Positions 22,375 to 33,619 of a stretch of 64,000 bases of DNA are shown in pieces; the stretch's first letter is position 1, and every line of letters begins with the position of its first letter. The notes beneath the pieces are model-generated. The model had not been told where the DNA came from and ran no database searches. It saw nothing but the letters and a program-made list of their open reading frames with translations. Source of the DNA: Helicoverpa zea (lineage: Eukaryota; Arthropoda; Insecta; Lepidoptera; Noctuidae); assembly GCF_022581195.2 (NCBI RefSeq), contig NC_061482.1:1922001-1986000 (forward strand), given 5' to 3'. Position numbers and translations under genes: made by a program.

Positions 22375-22545
22375 TTAAACACCACCCAAAAAAGTACCTA
22401 TTTTACTACCAAAAAATTCTAAACGGTTACCAAAATGGATAAATGGTCACCAAATAACGTTTCCTAAAATATTATTAAATAAAACAATTTTTTCGTATTA
22501 TTGACTACTAAAAAAATATATGGACGCCTCCAAAATACACTTTAG
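22375..22545. repeat. Unclassified dispersed repeat
   Basis: Phrases built on GGTNACCAAA recur in both orientations: ACCACCCAAAAAAGTACC, ACGGTTACCAAAATGG and AAATGGTCACCAAATAACG. Related TTGGTGACC phrases appear near 25160 and 25350. No TIR or tail could be fixed. Confidence 0.35.
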
Positions 22546-22669
22546 ACCAAATCTATACATATAATAAATCTGTAAAAAAACTGTGTCTGTACATTGAATA
22601 TATCAAAAAAATAATAATTGGGTGGGGTTTAGAAACAGTAATGGAGCACAAATCCAAAAAAAAAATTCT

Positions 22670-22820
22670 GTCTGTATGTCTGCATGTCTGTATGTCTGTA
22701 TGTCTGTATGTCTGTATGTCTGTTTGTTTGTACACGCTAATCTTCCGAACTACTGAACGGATTTCGATGATTTTTTCTTTGTTGTATCAGTATTAAGCCT
22801 GGTCAACATATAGGCTATAA
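22670..22820 (+). mobile_element. Helitron-like fragment with octamer microsatellite
   Basis: (TGTATGTC)n spans about 22672-22728 and is followed by CACGCTAATCTTCCGAACTA then CTGAACGGATTTCGATG. This is the same opening phrase as the Helitron-like copies at 8680 and 9815. The 3' end is not recognisable. Confidence 0.5.
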
Positions 22821-23384
22821 TTTATCTTCGAAACTTGAAGACCTGATGCAGAACTCCAACAGACCAACAAAACTATAAGAGATACAAAAATGGTGCCATG
22901 GCAAAAATTGTTTCATGTGATGAGCATTTTCAGCTGAGATAATAAATTTGAAGATCTGGAACACCTGATGTGGAACCCCAAGAGCCCAGCTTCTCTGTAC
23001 CATATACAGGTATGATGTTTTAGCAAAAGTTGTTCAATCTGATAAGCACTCTCTATTGACGTATAAACATCGAAGATCTGGAACACCTGATGTGGAACTT
23101 CAAGAGCAATACTACACTAGAAATGTATAGAAATGAATGTTATGAAATAGGTATGGCGAATCAAAAAAAAGTAATTAGTCCGTCTTTTAGATAACCCTAA
23201 AATAATGGACACGTATTTTTCTTTTCTCTCCCTCACAAACAAATAATAACGAAGATACAACACGCTTGAATTTTGTGTTAAGTCACTGCTTAGTACAAAT
23301 TTTACATACCTAGACGTGGCGTTACGAGCCCCCAATCTCCGACTTTGTTTCGTTATATCTCATTATTATTTTGTATGTCTCTTC

Positions 23385-24045
23385 CAGACCTCGGGACTAC
23401 AGAGTTCCGAATTTTTGGGAGGCAAACGTGGGGCCGAAGCCAACACGCTGAAGCCCTTTTGAGACAACTTTAATGAAATGGTGACACAAAACCGACGATT
23501 ATCCCTTTATACACTATAGAAATGAACCCAAGGACAATCCCCGGTGGACGTCGTTAAAAAAAGACAATCCCCGGTTCTGTGCTAAACTATTGCTAACTAT
23601 GGAGGAAAAATACTTGGGCTATTGTGATGGGATGTTAGTGGATGACAATGTATTAGGTACATGTAAAAATGGCAGGTGGAGACTTGCCACCTCACTTACT
23701 GGGCCCCCGGGAACCAGTCACTGAATAGCAACAAGAGGGCAACAGGTACATGAGCGGCTGTAGGGTGAGGATACCTCAGTGGACTTTAAACGCTGATTAC
23801 GCGCTCCCTGTGCTTACCATGAGGCACCTACCCTCCGAGCAGGGCTACTAATCCTGCTCTAGCGACTCCACTCTGGACGGCCAAGCCAAGCCAGAGGCGT
23901 GAGATCTACCCCCGTCATGGTTCTCTCCGACCGGCCGGAGATGGGGGACAGTATACTCTCCCTGGAGAACTCAGTATATATAGCCCCGCGGGGTCGCTAC
24001 TCCCCGTCATCAGCCTCAGATGTCCTGCGGTGCCTGTATCTCATT
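23385..24045. repeat. GC-rich non-LTR-like untranslated sequence
   Basis: The stretch is GC-rich with phrases such as GGCAAACGTGGGGCCGAAGC, GACAATCCCCGGTTCTGTGC and GGGCCCCCGGGAACCAGTCA. It has the character of a lepidopteran LINE 3' UTR or inter-ORF region, but I could not find an ORF end, so the class and strand are open. A duplicated GACAATCCCCGG lies at 23532 and 23564. Confidence 0.35.
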
Positions 24046-24057
24046 ATTATTGTCGTT

Positions 24058-24300
24058 ATTATCTCAAGAGCCTTTGTCCCAATTATGCTAGGGTCGACTT
24101 CCAGTCACGATGCAACTGAGTACCAGTGTTTTACAAGGAGCGACTGCCTATCTGACCTCCACAACCCGGTTACCCGCTCAACCCAACACCCCTTGGTAAG
24201 ACTTACTGGCTTCTGACTACCCATAACGACTGCCAAGAATGTTCAATGACAGCCGGAACCTACAGTTTAACATCCCCTCCAAATAACGGTCATTGGTATC
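24058..24300 (-). mobile_element. T1 SINE fragment
   Basis: The tail complement CTCAAGAGCCTTTGTCCCAA, then ACTGCCTATCTGACCTCC, CTTCTGACTACCCATAACG and GACAGCCGGAACCTACAG follow T1 order. The fragment stops before the tRNA head. Confidence 0.7.
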
Positions 24301-24499
24301 CAAAATATACGTAGCCTAATATTTTTGCCACTCACAACTTAAATGCGGACTAATTAGAATCACCACTTTTATCCCTATGGTCACGTCTATTGCGGTTCAG
24401 TTCTCAGCGTTTTGTTTAGTCTGCTGTGCTTTTGCCGTTAAAGTACAAAAATTAAATATATGGAACGTTTCTAATGGTTATGCGTATTCCGTTGTTTCC

Positions 24500-24617
24500 A
24501 AGTCAACGGGCCCTTCAAATTCAATATCAGACTATTCAGATCTTTGATTTTGCTGACCCCGTAGTCGCTGGCATAAGAGACAGGATCCGCGTACGAAGTC
24601 GCGGGCAGAAGCTAGTA
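24500..24617 (+). mobile_element. Helitron-like 3' fragment
   Basis: It ends ACGAAGTCGCGGGCAGAAGC then TAGTATT, matching the CTAGT-ended family. The upstream part is degenerate. Confidence 0.45.
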
Positions 24618-24829
24618 TTATAATATATTGTCACTACTTAGATGTTACCAATTATGTAATACCATGACTTCTAATTTGGTCATTTTTGTTAGACTAAAAA
24701 AGCTAACGATCGCTAGAATATTTCCCAAATACCAATTAATATACTGGGGTTCCCAAACGTACGTCGCTTATTTATTGTTATATGAATTTGGGTGTAACTC
24801 AGTACGTTTAAAATGTAAGCATACAACAT

Positions 24830-25370
24830 GCAGCAAGCATGGCTTCTGTCACGGCTCCGGCGCTGCGGGGCTCCGGCGGTCCCTTGCGAGCTTATCGTCG
24901 CAGATGGTTTTCACGCTCACCACCGCAGCTTTGGCTTGCTGGCCGGCCAGGCCGGCCAGCCTCAGCCGCGGCGGCGAGCGCTGAAACTACCTGCGCCTCA
25001 GCTCGCAGGCCGCCTTCGTCCCTCCGCGCCTACGCGGTTTTGAATTGCACTCTAGGGGTAGGGCAGACAAGTCTACGTGGAGTCCGGTTTTGGAGCGATT
25101 CGTTTTCGTCACTAACTTTGATTTCTGGTAGTAATATTAATCTTTGAGTTGGATAGAATTTGGTGACCATTAAGCCATTTTGGGAACCAAAAATAATATT
25201 TGTGCGAGATTTGCGATTTTTCTGATGTTATTTTATTTTTTTTGGATCATAATATTATATACTTTAGTGCCCTTTTAATAAAGTCAATTTATTTTTTTTG
25301 GAGTTGTTTATTTTATTTGGTGCCTCAGCTTAGAGTCTTAAAAATATTTTTGGTGACCGCCTAAATTATA
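24830..25370. repeat. GC-rich island with AT-rich trailer, unclassified
   Basis: Bases 24835-25040 are very GC-rich, with GGCTCCGGCGCTGCGGGGCT and an internal palindrome CTGGCCGGCCAGGCCGGCCAG. The trailer carries TTTGGTGACCATTAAGCC and a second TTTTGGTGACCGCC. It lies in intron 1. It may be a repeat or an alternative first exon. No GTAAGT-type donor was found at its edge, so I favour a repeat. Confidence 0.35.
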
Positions 25371-27000
25371 CGCAAACTTTTAACGAGTTGGAAGCTAACT
25401 AGACGATCAAAAAATTGCGAAATTTTGCAAATTGTGTTACTGACCATAGGTATAACGTTGAAATGGAATATTGCGCAATGTTTTGGAATATCTTAAGTTT
25501 GTATCTAACATATCGTCGATCTAACATATACCTAACTAGAATTTAACTTATATAAATACATCGCATTCTACAAAACTGTACCTAATCACAAAAGTTAACT
25601 CATAATTAAAAACAATAGCACCCTTTTATCGGCAATCAACTGTCCCCTTTTCGATGCTCGCCAGTGTACGGTGACATTCGTACGGACAGAATTTTTTAAT
25701 CACTTTTATTGATTCTTACTTACACGTCCGCCGGCTCAGGGCCGGTCCAAATATATGCTGAGATAATTAAACTTTGGAAGTGTGTATGTGTGTATGTATA
25801 TCTTTATTTAATTTTAGGAATTGAATAAAATTGATTTATTAGGCGTAGGTAGTCGAATACGCCAATTAGATAGGTACAAATGTTCACGGTTGAAGAATTT
25901 GTATGCCTGTTATAATTTTGAAAAAGTCTGCCTACATTTAATTATCGAGGCCTATTTTGCATGATAACTCAAATAAAGGTAAGCAAATTAAGTAATATAA
26001 AAGTATGAGCGATCGTTTTAATGAGCTTGATCATGAATTGAAATCGGTAACCACAGTTTTACAAAAATAAATAAATATGTTTACGAATTAATTAATCAAT
26101 GATTTGATTCAAGCACCGTTCATGTTCCTTATATGTAATTACACAGACATGTATCTAAACTGAAATAATACCAAGTTATTATCTCAGATTGTGAGTTTTA
26201 ATGAATATTGGAAACTTACATATTTCTTCTTATCGAGTGAGCTGCAGATTTAATCACCTAAAAAGTCCTATTGTCTAAGTTTTCTCAAATCCATCTGACG
26301 ATCTCCGAAGTTTGTAAAACTTACAAAGAGATTTTGCTAGACCAAGGAATCGACTCTGGAATCCCTTGCATGGCAGTCACACTCGCGAAAACATGGTCTA
26401 CTAGAACCAGTCAGTGTTTTCAAAAGAATATTCTATTCGCTTCCTCTTCGAAGTCGGCTAGTAAATTTGACTTTCTAATCTGACATCATGTGCCCCATGT
26501 AAACGACAAAGAAACATACATATTTAGATTAGTAGATACAATCCATGGAGTAAGGAAATATGCAGCTAAGTCAGGCGTCTTCTTCTAGGTCAAATTCGTA
26601 CGGTCTGCATGGCCAAAACTATCAGTTACGAGTGAACTAACAAGATATTTGGGTTCTATGAGACATCTGTCAACTATTTTTGGTATTACAAAAAATAGTC
26701 GGACCCAAAGAAGGCGTATAAGAACGAAAACAGTAACGTTCCTCGTCCCCCGCACACCCGCATTTTGGCGTGCTACTTTCTTATACAATTCTCCGTTATG
26801 GCACCTCCGCTAGTCATTTTGTTATCCCTGATACAATCATACAAAGTGTTTTAGACAGCAAGAATTAAAGTCAAAGTGATTGGCCATCGATGTAACGATA
26901 AGAAATAATAATAAAGAAGAAACTAACGTATCAAATATTCATCAAAAGGTCCATTAAAATAATGGAAAAAATGTTCTGGTCCTAAAAAATTGTGACTGTA
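25370..27000. other. Plain AT-rich intronic stretch
   Basis: No gene, RNA or well-bounded repeat is seen. Short open frames such as the one near 26271-26483 lack splice signals and are not conserved-looking. Confidence 0.45.
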
Positions 27001-27003
27001 TGG

Positions 27004-27056
27004 TCATTTGCCATTCTCAAATGATCTCAAAGTGTTACTTTGAGAATGGCAAATGA
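27004..27056. repeat. 18-bp-stem hairpin with 17-nt loop
   Basis: TCATTTGCCATTCTCAAA (27004-27021) pairs exactly with 27039-27056. The loop repeats CTCAAAGT. One bulged base lets the stem extend further. Short for a pre-miRNA. Confidence 0.75.
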
Positions 27057-27059
27057 ACC

Positions 27060-28170
27060 AGGGATATGCGCGTAGTATATTCCTTTGTTCTCTGTACACG
27101 AAATAAAAAGTCATGTGATTGATAGTGTTTTCTATAGGATAATCCGAGTTCTGTGAAGCCTTTTGACGTATCACCAGTCTGAAAAATATGAAGGTACAGA
27201 GAGCTTCGTTTTGATAATTAATAAATTGATGTGAGGTACCGTTTTTTAAAACACGACAGTGTTTTGCTGTTGGCTTTTTGAAGAACATTGTTTCAAGCTG
27301 ATGAATTTATGCCATTTTCTTGATTCGTATCAATATATTGGAAAAGAATAATCTTTTGGTGGTTTCTATGAACTAGGTATTTGAACTACCTACAGGATAA
27401 AATCATAATATATTGCAATATCTTAATAAAAAGGATTATATAAAAACTTACTGACTGGTTGAAGTATTCATTACCAGAAGACCATGCCTAACCGTTTCTG
27501 TATAAAAGTCCATGCTTCACAGTAGGTAGTATCGACAAAAAAATGTTGCCTACAAATAAGCATTATTTAAAATCTATAAACCCCACGTTATATAGCTATG
27601 AAAAGATTCGTAGCAATACTACAAATAACTACAGAAAATACCTATTTCATTTCCTTATCAAAATGATCGCTCGAAAAGATATTGAAAAACTTATTCGTGC
27701 CTTAAGAATGAAGGTGAGAATTGAAAATGCAACTCCATTGTAACCCTTACAATTTCCGTATAGTTATTTTCTGAGAATATTCTTGACCTAAATACCGTAC
27801 AAGCCATGTTTTATGCACTTTGTTTATTTCAATAGCGTTTTTTTTTACCACGTTGTTGATTACGATTTTCTTGTTTTTTTTTGTTATTTGTAGAACACTG
27901 ATTGGAATTGAGAGTGTTTTGTTTAAACTTAAGACTTTGTTTTACAAAGATGAAGACTTTGTTTGTTTGAAGTTTGAAAATTTCATTCGGAGTTGGATAG
28001 CCCATGTCTCGACGAAGGCTAGATACTTTATATGGACATCTAATCAGTGTCAGACTGACTAAAAAGTTTCATATAGTTAAAATAACCTTATCTGCTTTTA
28101 TTAACCACTCGTTCCTGTATATATTATTAGTGAAATTAACTTTAAAATAAAACTGATAGCCAACCACAGG
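27060..28170. other. Plain AT-rich intronic stretch
   Basis: There is no supported exon. A frame ending AGAATGAAG|GTGAGA near 27714 has a donor-like edge but no acceptor and an unconvincing composition. I see no named repeat. Confidence 0.45.
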
Positions 28171-28174
28171 GCCA

Positions 28175-28235
28175 ACTATCTATCGGCCGACAGTTTAGTC
28201 GGCAGAGTACGGGGGCTGTTAGAAGTGTTGAATCG
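28175..28235. mobile_element. GGCCGAC foldback family, short end fragment
   Basis: CAACTATCTATCGGCCGACA and GTTTAGTCGGCAGAGTACGG match the terminal region of the family described at 18916. The rest of the element is absent. Confidence 0.4.
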
Positions 28236-29089
28236 CAAATCAAATTATACGAAACGTGGGCGTGTCCGCCAATATTTGCGGCAAGTCTGTCTTATATGTA
28301 CCTATATTTATCTTTCACGTAAACCTTTTTGCGTGGGAGATGATAATTTTGTCCCTATAACTATTTGTTAATCTCCACTTCCAAAAATAAGTTTGTGTTA
28401 TTGTCTTAGAATACTGGTTAGTTGGATTATATGGAATTGATACTTTGCTTATCTAGTTAAGTCTACGGAAAAATAGGGTTGAATCTATCTTAATTAAAAA
28501 TTTGAGTAGTGAGAGTATTGATTAATTTGCTGTTTATTTATTAGTTCTTCTCCTCACAATTACAGTCGTGTCCCGAGTTAACTACTTCTAGCATCCAGAT
28601 AAAATGTAGATTATGTCCTACTTTAGATTAGGCATAAAGGATCTGAGTTCCTTTGGATTGGTCAATTTAAAAACGACAGACAGAGTTACGTACGCGTTTA
28701 CAATATTAGCAAAGATAAGTTAGGCGTTAAGCGCAAAAAATACAAGTGTACTGTTATTATTCAATATTTCTTTGGTAGTAATATTCTAACTTATTGATTT
28801 AGCAAGTTATATGTGTTATATACATAACATCGTCTAGTTTCTGGGTGTAACAATTAATCAATGGTGACGTAATCGGTCAAGCCTGCTCACGATAGATGCC
28901 CCTGTCACAGCTCTCGATATCGACTTGCTGAGGGATGTGATCATTTATCGATATCAGCTAGTGCTGTGCTAGCATCGACAATGTACAGAACAACATTGAC
29001 GGAGTGCAGATGTGTGCTATCTGATCTCAGAGTTATTAAGACAAATTGGTTTATACCATGTATTGTGGGATTTAGATCGATTATTGAAT

Positions 29090-29205
29090 ACGGCGGCTGT
29101 TCTCTCTAAGCAGATTAGCTGGCTGCGCAAGACATATTATAGAGCTTTTGCAACCATTTGCACAGACACTATTCCTTCTACTGTTTAGCCCGATATAATG
29201 TATAA
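29090..29205 (-). mobile_element. SINE-B fragment
   Basis: AGCAGATTAGCTGGCTGCGC, AAGACATATTATAG and TTTGCACAGACACTATTCC are the reverse complement of the body of the SINE at 15190 (15425-15510 there), with loss of the head. Confidence 0.6.
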
Positions 29206-29689
29206 AACACATACATACACACTTAAACTACTCTTAAATACTTAAAAATTAAATACAAACACATACCTATATTTTTATATAAAAGAACATAGCGTCGAAG
29301 TATTCCTTCAAATTGCTGCTCAAAGTGTTCTATAACACATAGTTTTACATAAACACTCTATTACTATAAACTAAAAAGTAGTCTTATAATAAGACCTACA
29401 AAATAAACAGTCCACTCACAATTTATTTCCTAAGAAAGCAAAAAAAAATGTCACGAAGAAAAATATAAAGTTTTTTCAAGGAGGAAATCTTTAATTTAAA
29501 TGTATACGTAAGGGCTCTTGAAACAAGAAACCTTTTCAAGACCTTTATTTAAAAGGAGTCAAAAAGAAACTTTTTCATTTGTACATTGTGGGTACAGGAA
29601 AAAATGCCCTGGTTTTCAGTTACCATTTAAAAACTCAACTGTATTTCTTTCTCAAATTATGCCGAGTTGTACAAATCATGAGTCATGTT

Positions 29690-30025
29690 AGCCTAGTGGG
29701 TAAAGACCAACCTCTTATATGAGTGTAGGTTCAATTACAGGTCAGGCAAGTACCAAAGCAACTTGTATGTACTTTCTAAGTATATCTTGGACACCAATAA
29801 CTGTGTTTCGGAAGGCATGATCAATTGTAAGTCTCGGCTGTCATTTGAACATCTTCGGCAGTCGTTAGGGGTCAGAAACCAGTAAGTCTGACAACTAGCC
29901 ATCTAGGAGTCAACCCAATGTCAACCAAATGTTGCCCTGGTCACTGGACTTACTCAGCTGCATCCGATTAGACTGGCAGCCGAACCCATGATAGTTGGGA
30001 AAAGGCTAGGCAGATGATGATATCT
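29690..30025 (+). mobile_element. tRNA-headed SINE, tail T1, diverged
   Basis: The head-like AGCCTAGTGGGTAAAGACC and weak B-box GGTTCAATTACAGGTCAGG are followed by TGTACTTTCTAAGTATATCT, TGTGTTTCGGAAGGCA and the T1 end AGGCTAGGCAGATGATGAT. Both pol III boxes carry substitutions, so it is an old copy. Confidence 0.75.
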
Positions 30026-30329
30026 AGTCTACTGGTATAAAAATCGGAAACTTCTTATAAATATTTTTATAATACTTTCAGCATTAGTAATTACGACACT
30101 CCAGAGATTAAATATGAAATTAAAATAATTCACTGATCCGAGATAAATCTCATTAAGAACCGATTTTTTTCTTGTAAGTTTCAGTTCAGTGAACTTCAAC
30201 GAAGCCTGCATTTCACTAAGCTTTACAAAACAGACAAGATTTAGATTCGAATGTTTTTTTTTTATTTGCAATAGAAGCTTTTCAGAACATAAAAGTCTTT
30301 CATCATGTATTTTAATTCAGAGGACACAT

Positions 30330-30720
30330 TGCAAGCTTTTAGCCGGCCTATAGTATTTTCATAAATTAATATCAAGATGAATGGTAAGAAGCATATAACA
30401 ACCAGTCACCAGTCTAACCAGGGGGTTTTGGGTTGCCCGGGTAACTGGGTTGAGGAGGTCAGATAGGGCAGTCGCTCCTTGTAAAGCACTGGTACTCAAC
30501 TACATCCGGTTAGACTGAAAGCCGACCCCTACATAGTTGGGAAAAAGACTCGGAAGATGATGGTAAGAAGCATATTATTACAAAGATCAGGTATTTAGCT
30601 GGTATGAGACCGACTAACAACTTTGAATGGAATTATGATATAAAAAAAATGACAACCATCAGGTCGACTGTCTTCCATTAAAATCAGCCAGTTCAATGAT
30701 AGTAGTGCTATTACCATCCA
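30330..30720. mobile_element. GGCCGAC foldback family copy, split by a SINE
   Basis: The left part ATTGCAAGCTTTTAGCCGGC runs to GATGAATGGTAAGAAGCAT and resumes after the SINE with ATTACAAAGATCAGGTATTT then AGCTGGTATGAGACCGACTA. Removing 30397-30559 and one target copy restores the order seen in uninterrupted relatives. Confidence 0.65.
30397..30559 (+). mobile_element. 5'-truncated T1 SINE with 16-bp target duplication
   Basis: ATGGTAAGAAGCATAT is found at 30381-30396 and again at 30560-30575. The insert contains only the tail half of the SINE (CAGTCTAACCAGGGGG to GGGAAAAAGACTCGGAAGATG). 5' truncation with a long direct duplication is the signature of target-primed reverse transcription. Confidence 0.8.
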
Positions 30721-30879
30721 GGTTTAATTTTAATGGTAAAACCAAAAAGCCACTAATTACTGAATTAATTTGTCTGGGGAGAATGCTCACGATGAAATGG
30801 GATATAATGTAGTAAGGTTCAAAGTAAAATATTATTTAATTTCATTAAAAAGCATCATATTTATTTGAGCAGGTTTTAT

Positions 30880-31110
30880 ACCAAACGATCATAAGGTTAA
30901 GCAACGCTTGGTGAGGTCGGTGCATGGATGGGCGACCAGCTATGTCAAAATCAGTTCCTTCATGATTTGAAAGGCACGCTAAATTGGCTATGATTTGTAC
31001 ATCTTTGACAGTCGTTACGGGTAATCAGAAGTCAGAAAGCCTGACAACCAGTCTTACCATGGGGCATTCGGATGTCCAGGTAACTGGATAGACGAGGTTA
31101 GATAGAACCA
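30880..31110 (+). mobile_element. 5S rRNA-headed SINE, tail T1
   Basis: GATCATAAGGTTAAGCAACG and GCATGGATGGGCGACCAGC match the 3' half of 5S rRNA better than the copy at 10478. The element then passes into T1 at GGCACGCTAAA and GACAGTCGTTACGGGTAATC. It ends near GAGGTTAGATAGA without the terminal part of T1. Confidence 0.7.
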
Positions 31111-31439
31111 TGGATTAAACTAATGCTCAATATTGTACCATTTCAGTTCAAATTACTGACTAAATGTAGACGTAATTTGACTGTATAGGATTAAATGCAG
31201 GTACTCGTAAATCAAATCTGCGTGATTGACGTAAGCTTACAGTAGTCTAAGGCCGTTTGGACACTTGGCAACACATAAGTCTTCCTAGAACCTGATGATA
31301 CTGGTTTCTAAGATGAAATACATCACATTCATTGGTCTTCATATTATTATTAAATAACGATACATTTTAAGTTAATTTTAATATTTTTTTTTGTTGAAGA
31401 TAGGCTAAAATCATGTAGGAAGAACTGCATAGGCTAGTG

Positions 31440-31729
31440 CCATCATCATCATTAGCCTTTTTATCGTCCCACTGCTGGGCACAGGCCTCCTCTCACACGG
31501 AGAAGGATTGAGCGTTAATCACCACGCTTGCTCAATGGGGGTTGGTGATTTCAGACTTTATAGTCCAGGTTTTCTCGTGATGTTTTCCTTCACCTTTAAT
31601 CAGCCATTGATTGGTGTCCAAGGTATAATTAAAAAGAAAATACAAACTTAGAAAAGTGGCATTGGTACTTGTCTGATGGCATAGCATACTTTATGTGTTG
31701 GTGCTTTACCCATTAGGCCACCACGTCTT
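31440..31729 (-). mobile_element. tRNA-headed SINE with tail T2, near full length
   Basis: CATCATCATCATTAGCC, TCCCACTGCTGGGCACAGG, CTCAATGGGGGTTGGTGATT and TGTTTTCCTTCACCTTTAAT form tail T2. They join TTGATTGGTGTCCAAGGTAT and the shared body at about 31615, and end in the head complement ACCCATTAGGCCACCACGTC. The B-box is damaged by substitutions. Confidence 0.7.
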
Positions 31730-31742
31730 AGTGTAGTCTAGT

Positions 31743-32076
31743 CGGCCTGCGGGCGACAGACTAGGGGCGTCTGTCGTCCGATCAGAAACAGGCCTCGAGA
31801 CGGTGGCGTTGTGCTGCGCGCGCCTCTCTTAGTGGAGTTTGCTGTGGCCGCTGGGTGACGGCCACAGAGGTTGACGGGGCCCGCCTTTGAACATCTGGCG
31901 GGCCAATACCTGTCGGGGGTGCGGAAGAATGCTTTGGCGATACCCGTGCCCTCGACAATAGGTAAGGTAGAAGGCAACACTGGGTGGGTTTTTAGCCGGT
32001 AAGAGTCCGGCACACCCCCTCCACCGACCCCAGGTGGAGGGAAGTCCATGAGGATTTTCCCCCTGCCAAAAAAAAA
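31743..32076 (+). mobile_element. 5'-truncated LINE 3' end with poly(A) and 13-bp target duplication
   Basis: AGTGTAGTCTAGT is present at 31730-31742 and 32077-32089. The insert is GC-rich, contains GGCACACCCCCTCCACCGAC, and ends CCCCCTGCCAAAAAAAAAA. No intact ORF is present, and open frames in it are short. The insertion abuts the head of the T2 SINE at 31440-31729 and is younger than it. Confidence 0.75.
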
Positions 32077-32444
32077 AGTGTAGTCTAGTGAGGAGCTTAA
32101 TACGGTAGGTATATAGGTATAGGTACATTTGCCTAGTTCACTAATATACGCTTAATTAATGTAATATGACTGTAGAAACAATATCCGCAGTATATTGGAG
32201 TAATATTGGATAGGAAATAAGCTGGCTTACTGCAAATGGAAACACTCAGCTTTACCTATGTGCAATAGTGATTTATAATTACACCTAGTCTGATTGCATG
32301 GTATATTCATAGGTATACCGTGATATTTAGTAGGGTAACTTACAGTTAACTGTAGGTATAAAGTATACATGCATCTTAAAAAAGATTGCTAACATTATGT
32401 AAGAAAAAATAGTATTTTTAAATTTTGTCAACTTTATAATATTA

Positions 32445-32650
32445 TCCGGTAGTCTAAACGGAAGCCGACCCCAACATAGTTGGGAAAAAGCCTCGGAGAA
32501 TATTAGTCCATGGTTGACCAATCCATGGGTTGATGAGGTGAGATAGGCAGTCGCTCCTCGGAAAACTCTGGTAGTCAGCTGCATCTAGTTAGAGTAGAAG
32601 CCGAACCCAACATAGTTGGGAACAGGCTAGGCAGATGATGATTGATGATG
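32445..32650 (+). mobile_element. Two T1 SINE tail fragments in tandem
   Basis: AAGCCGACCCCAACATAGTT occurs at about 32462, and a second tail follows: GAGATAGGCAGTCGCTCCTC to AACATAGTTGGGAACAGGC and GATGATGATTGATGATGAC. The second copy begins within about 15 bp of the first copy's end. Confidence 0.65.
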
Positions 32651-32716
32651 ACTAAATTTATCTATAACTCTTACAATACGTTCATAAGTTACTTATATCT
32701 ACACTACATATATATT

Positions 32717-32970
32717 TGACGACCTCTGTGGCGCAAAGGTCACCAAGCCGGACTGCCGAATCTGAGGTCCCGGGTTCGATTCCCGGTTCGATCGACATTT
32801 GTGTGATGAGCATGCTTGTTGGTCGTGGTCTGGGTGTTACAATATGTATTTATAAATATGTATATATGTAGTTTATCAGTTGTGTTAGCACCCATAACAC
32901 AAGTTAATTAATAACTTACCATGGGGCTAACCAACCGTGTGTGAAAAGGTGTCCCGACATTATTTATTTA
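32717..32970 (+). mobile_element. Third tRNA-headed SINE family (SINE-C)
   Basis: The head ACGACCTCTGTGGCGCAAAG and B-box GGGTTCGATTCCCGGTTCG are tRNA-like. The body TGAGCATGCTTGTTGGTCGT leads to a tail CCATGGGGCTAACCAACCGT then GTGTGAAAAGGTGTCCCGAC and ATTATTTA. It shares no body or tail with the other SINEs here. Confidence 0.65.
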
Positions 32971-33299
32971 CATACTTACGTATTCGTACATTAGTGTATC
33001 GACATGGCCTTAAATTGTTTTAAAGCTTGCCACTCGATAAAAAAACTTGAGCAACATAAATAGTTAATTTTATTAGCACTAAATGTCAGTCAACCTTTTT
33101 AATTAAGGACTTTTATTACATTGGAGGGTACTGAAAACATTTGAAAACATTTGAACTCTAATGATTCAGATACCTATCAAATCAAAAACGTTTGAACTTT
33201 GTTTAAAAATCTAATTGTTAAAAAAAACTCAATTAGAAAAATGATTTTATTTTATCTTAAAAGCTAATTAGTTTCTTTAGCGAAAATAAATTTCTTGTG

Positions 33300-33425
33300 A
33301 ATCAAATCAAATATTTATTTATTTATAAATATTACAGTAAACTATTTTCCGTACCCTTTGAGAACAAAAAACACAATAATACGGTTTACAAAAACAAATA
33401 TAAGTGCGAGTAGCTACTTATGAGG
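33300..33425 (-). mobile_element. CR1/jockey-like LINE 3' UTR tail
   Basis: On the minus strand the sequence passes CCGTATTATTGTGTTTTTTG and ends TAATATTTATAAATAAATA then AATATTTGATTTGATT, a tail type common at lepidopteran CR1-like 3' ends. No coding part is retained. Confidence 0.4.
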
Positions 33426-33619
33426 GCTGTGTACATACAAGACGTAGGTACTGATAAAATTATCAGTTATTTATTATAACGTCAGTCATAACACAGTTTC
33501 AAATTACATTGTTAGATAAGTGCAGGTAACTTGTACTTGGTAATGAAATAGATCCTTGTGCGAAAGCGCATATTACAATAACAATACACAAATGAGTACA
33601 GTCTTATAACTAAAATAAA

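Noticed and set aside
22672..22728. Possible CRISPR-like or regulatory regular repeat
   Set aside because: It is a simple octamer microsatellite (TGTATGTC)n with no spacers.
23899..24216. 105-codon open frame
   Set aside because: It crosses from a GC-rich LINE-like untranslated sequence into a minus-strand SINE fragment.
27543..27743. Open frame with a donor-like AAG|GTGAGA edge
   Set aside because: No acceptor, an AT-driven composition, and no phase match to the supported exons.
31738..32128. Open frames of about 100 codons on the minus strand
   Set aside because: They lie antisense in a LINE 3' end with poly(A) and target duplication.
32717..32795. Possible tRNA gene
   Set aside because: The tRNA-like head is followed without a terminator by a SINE body ending in a LINE-like tail.
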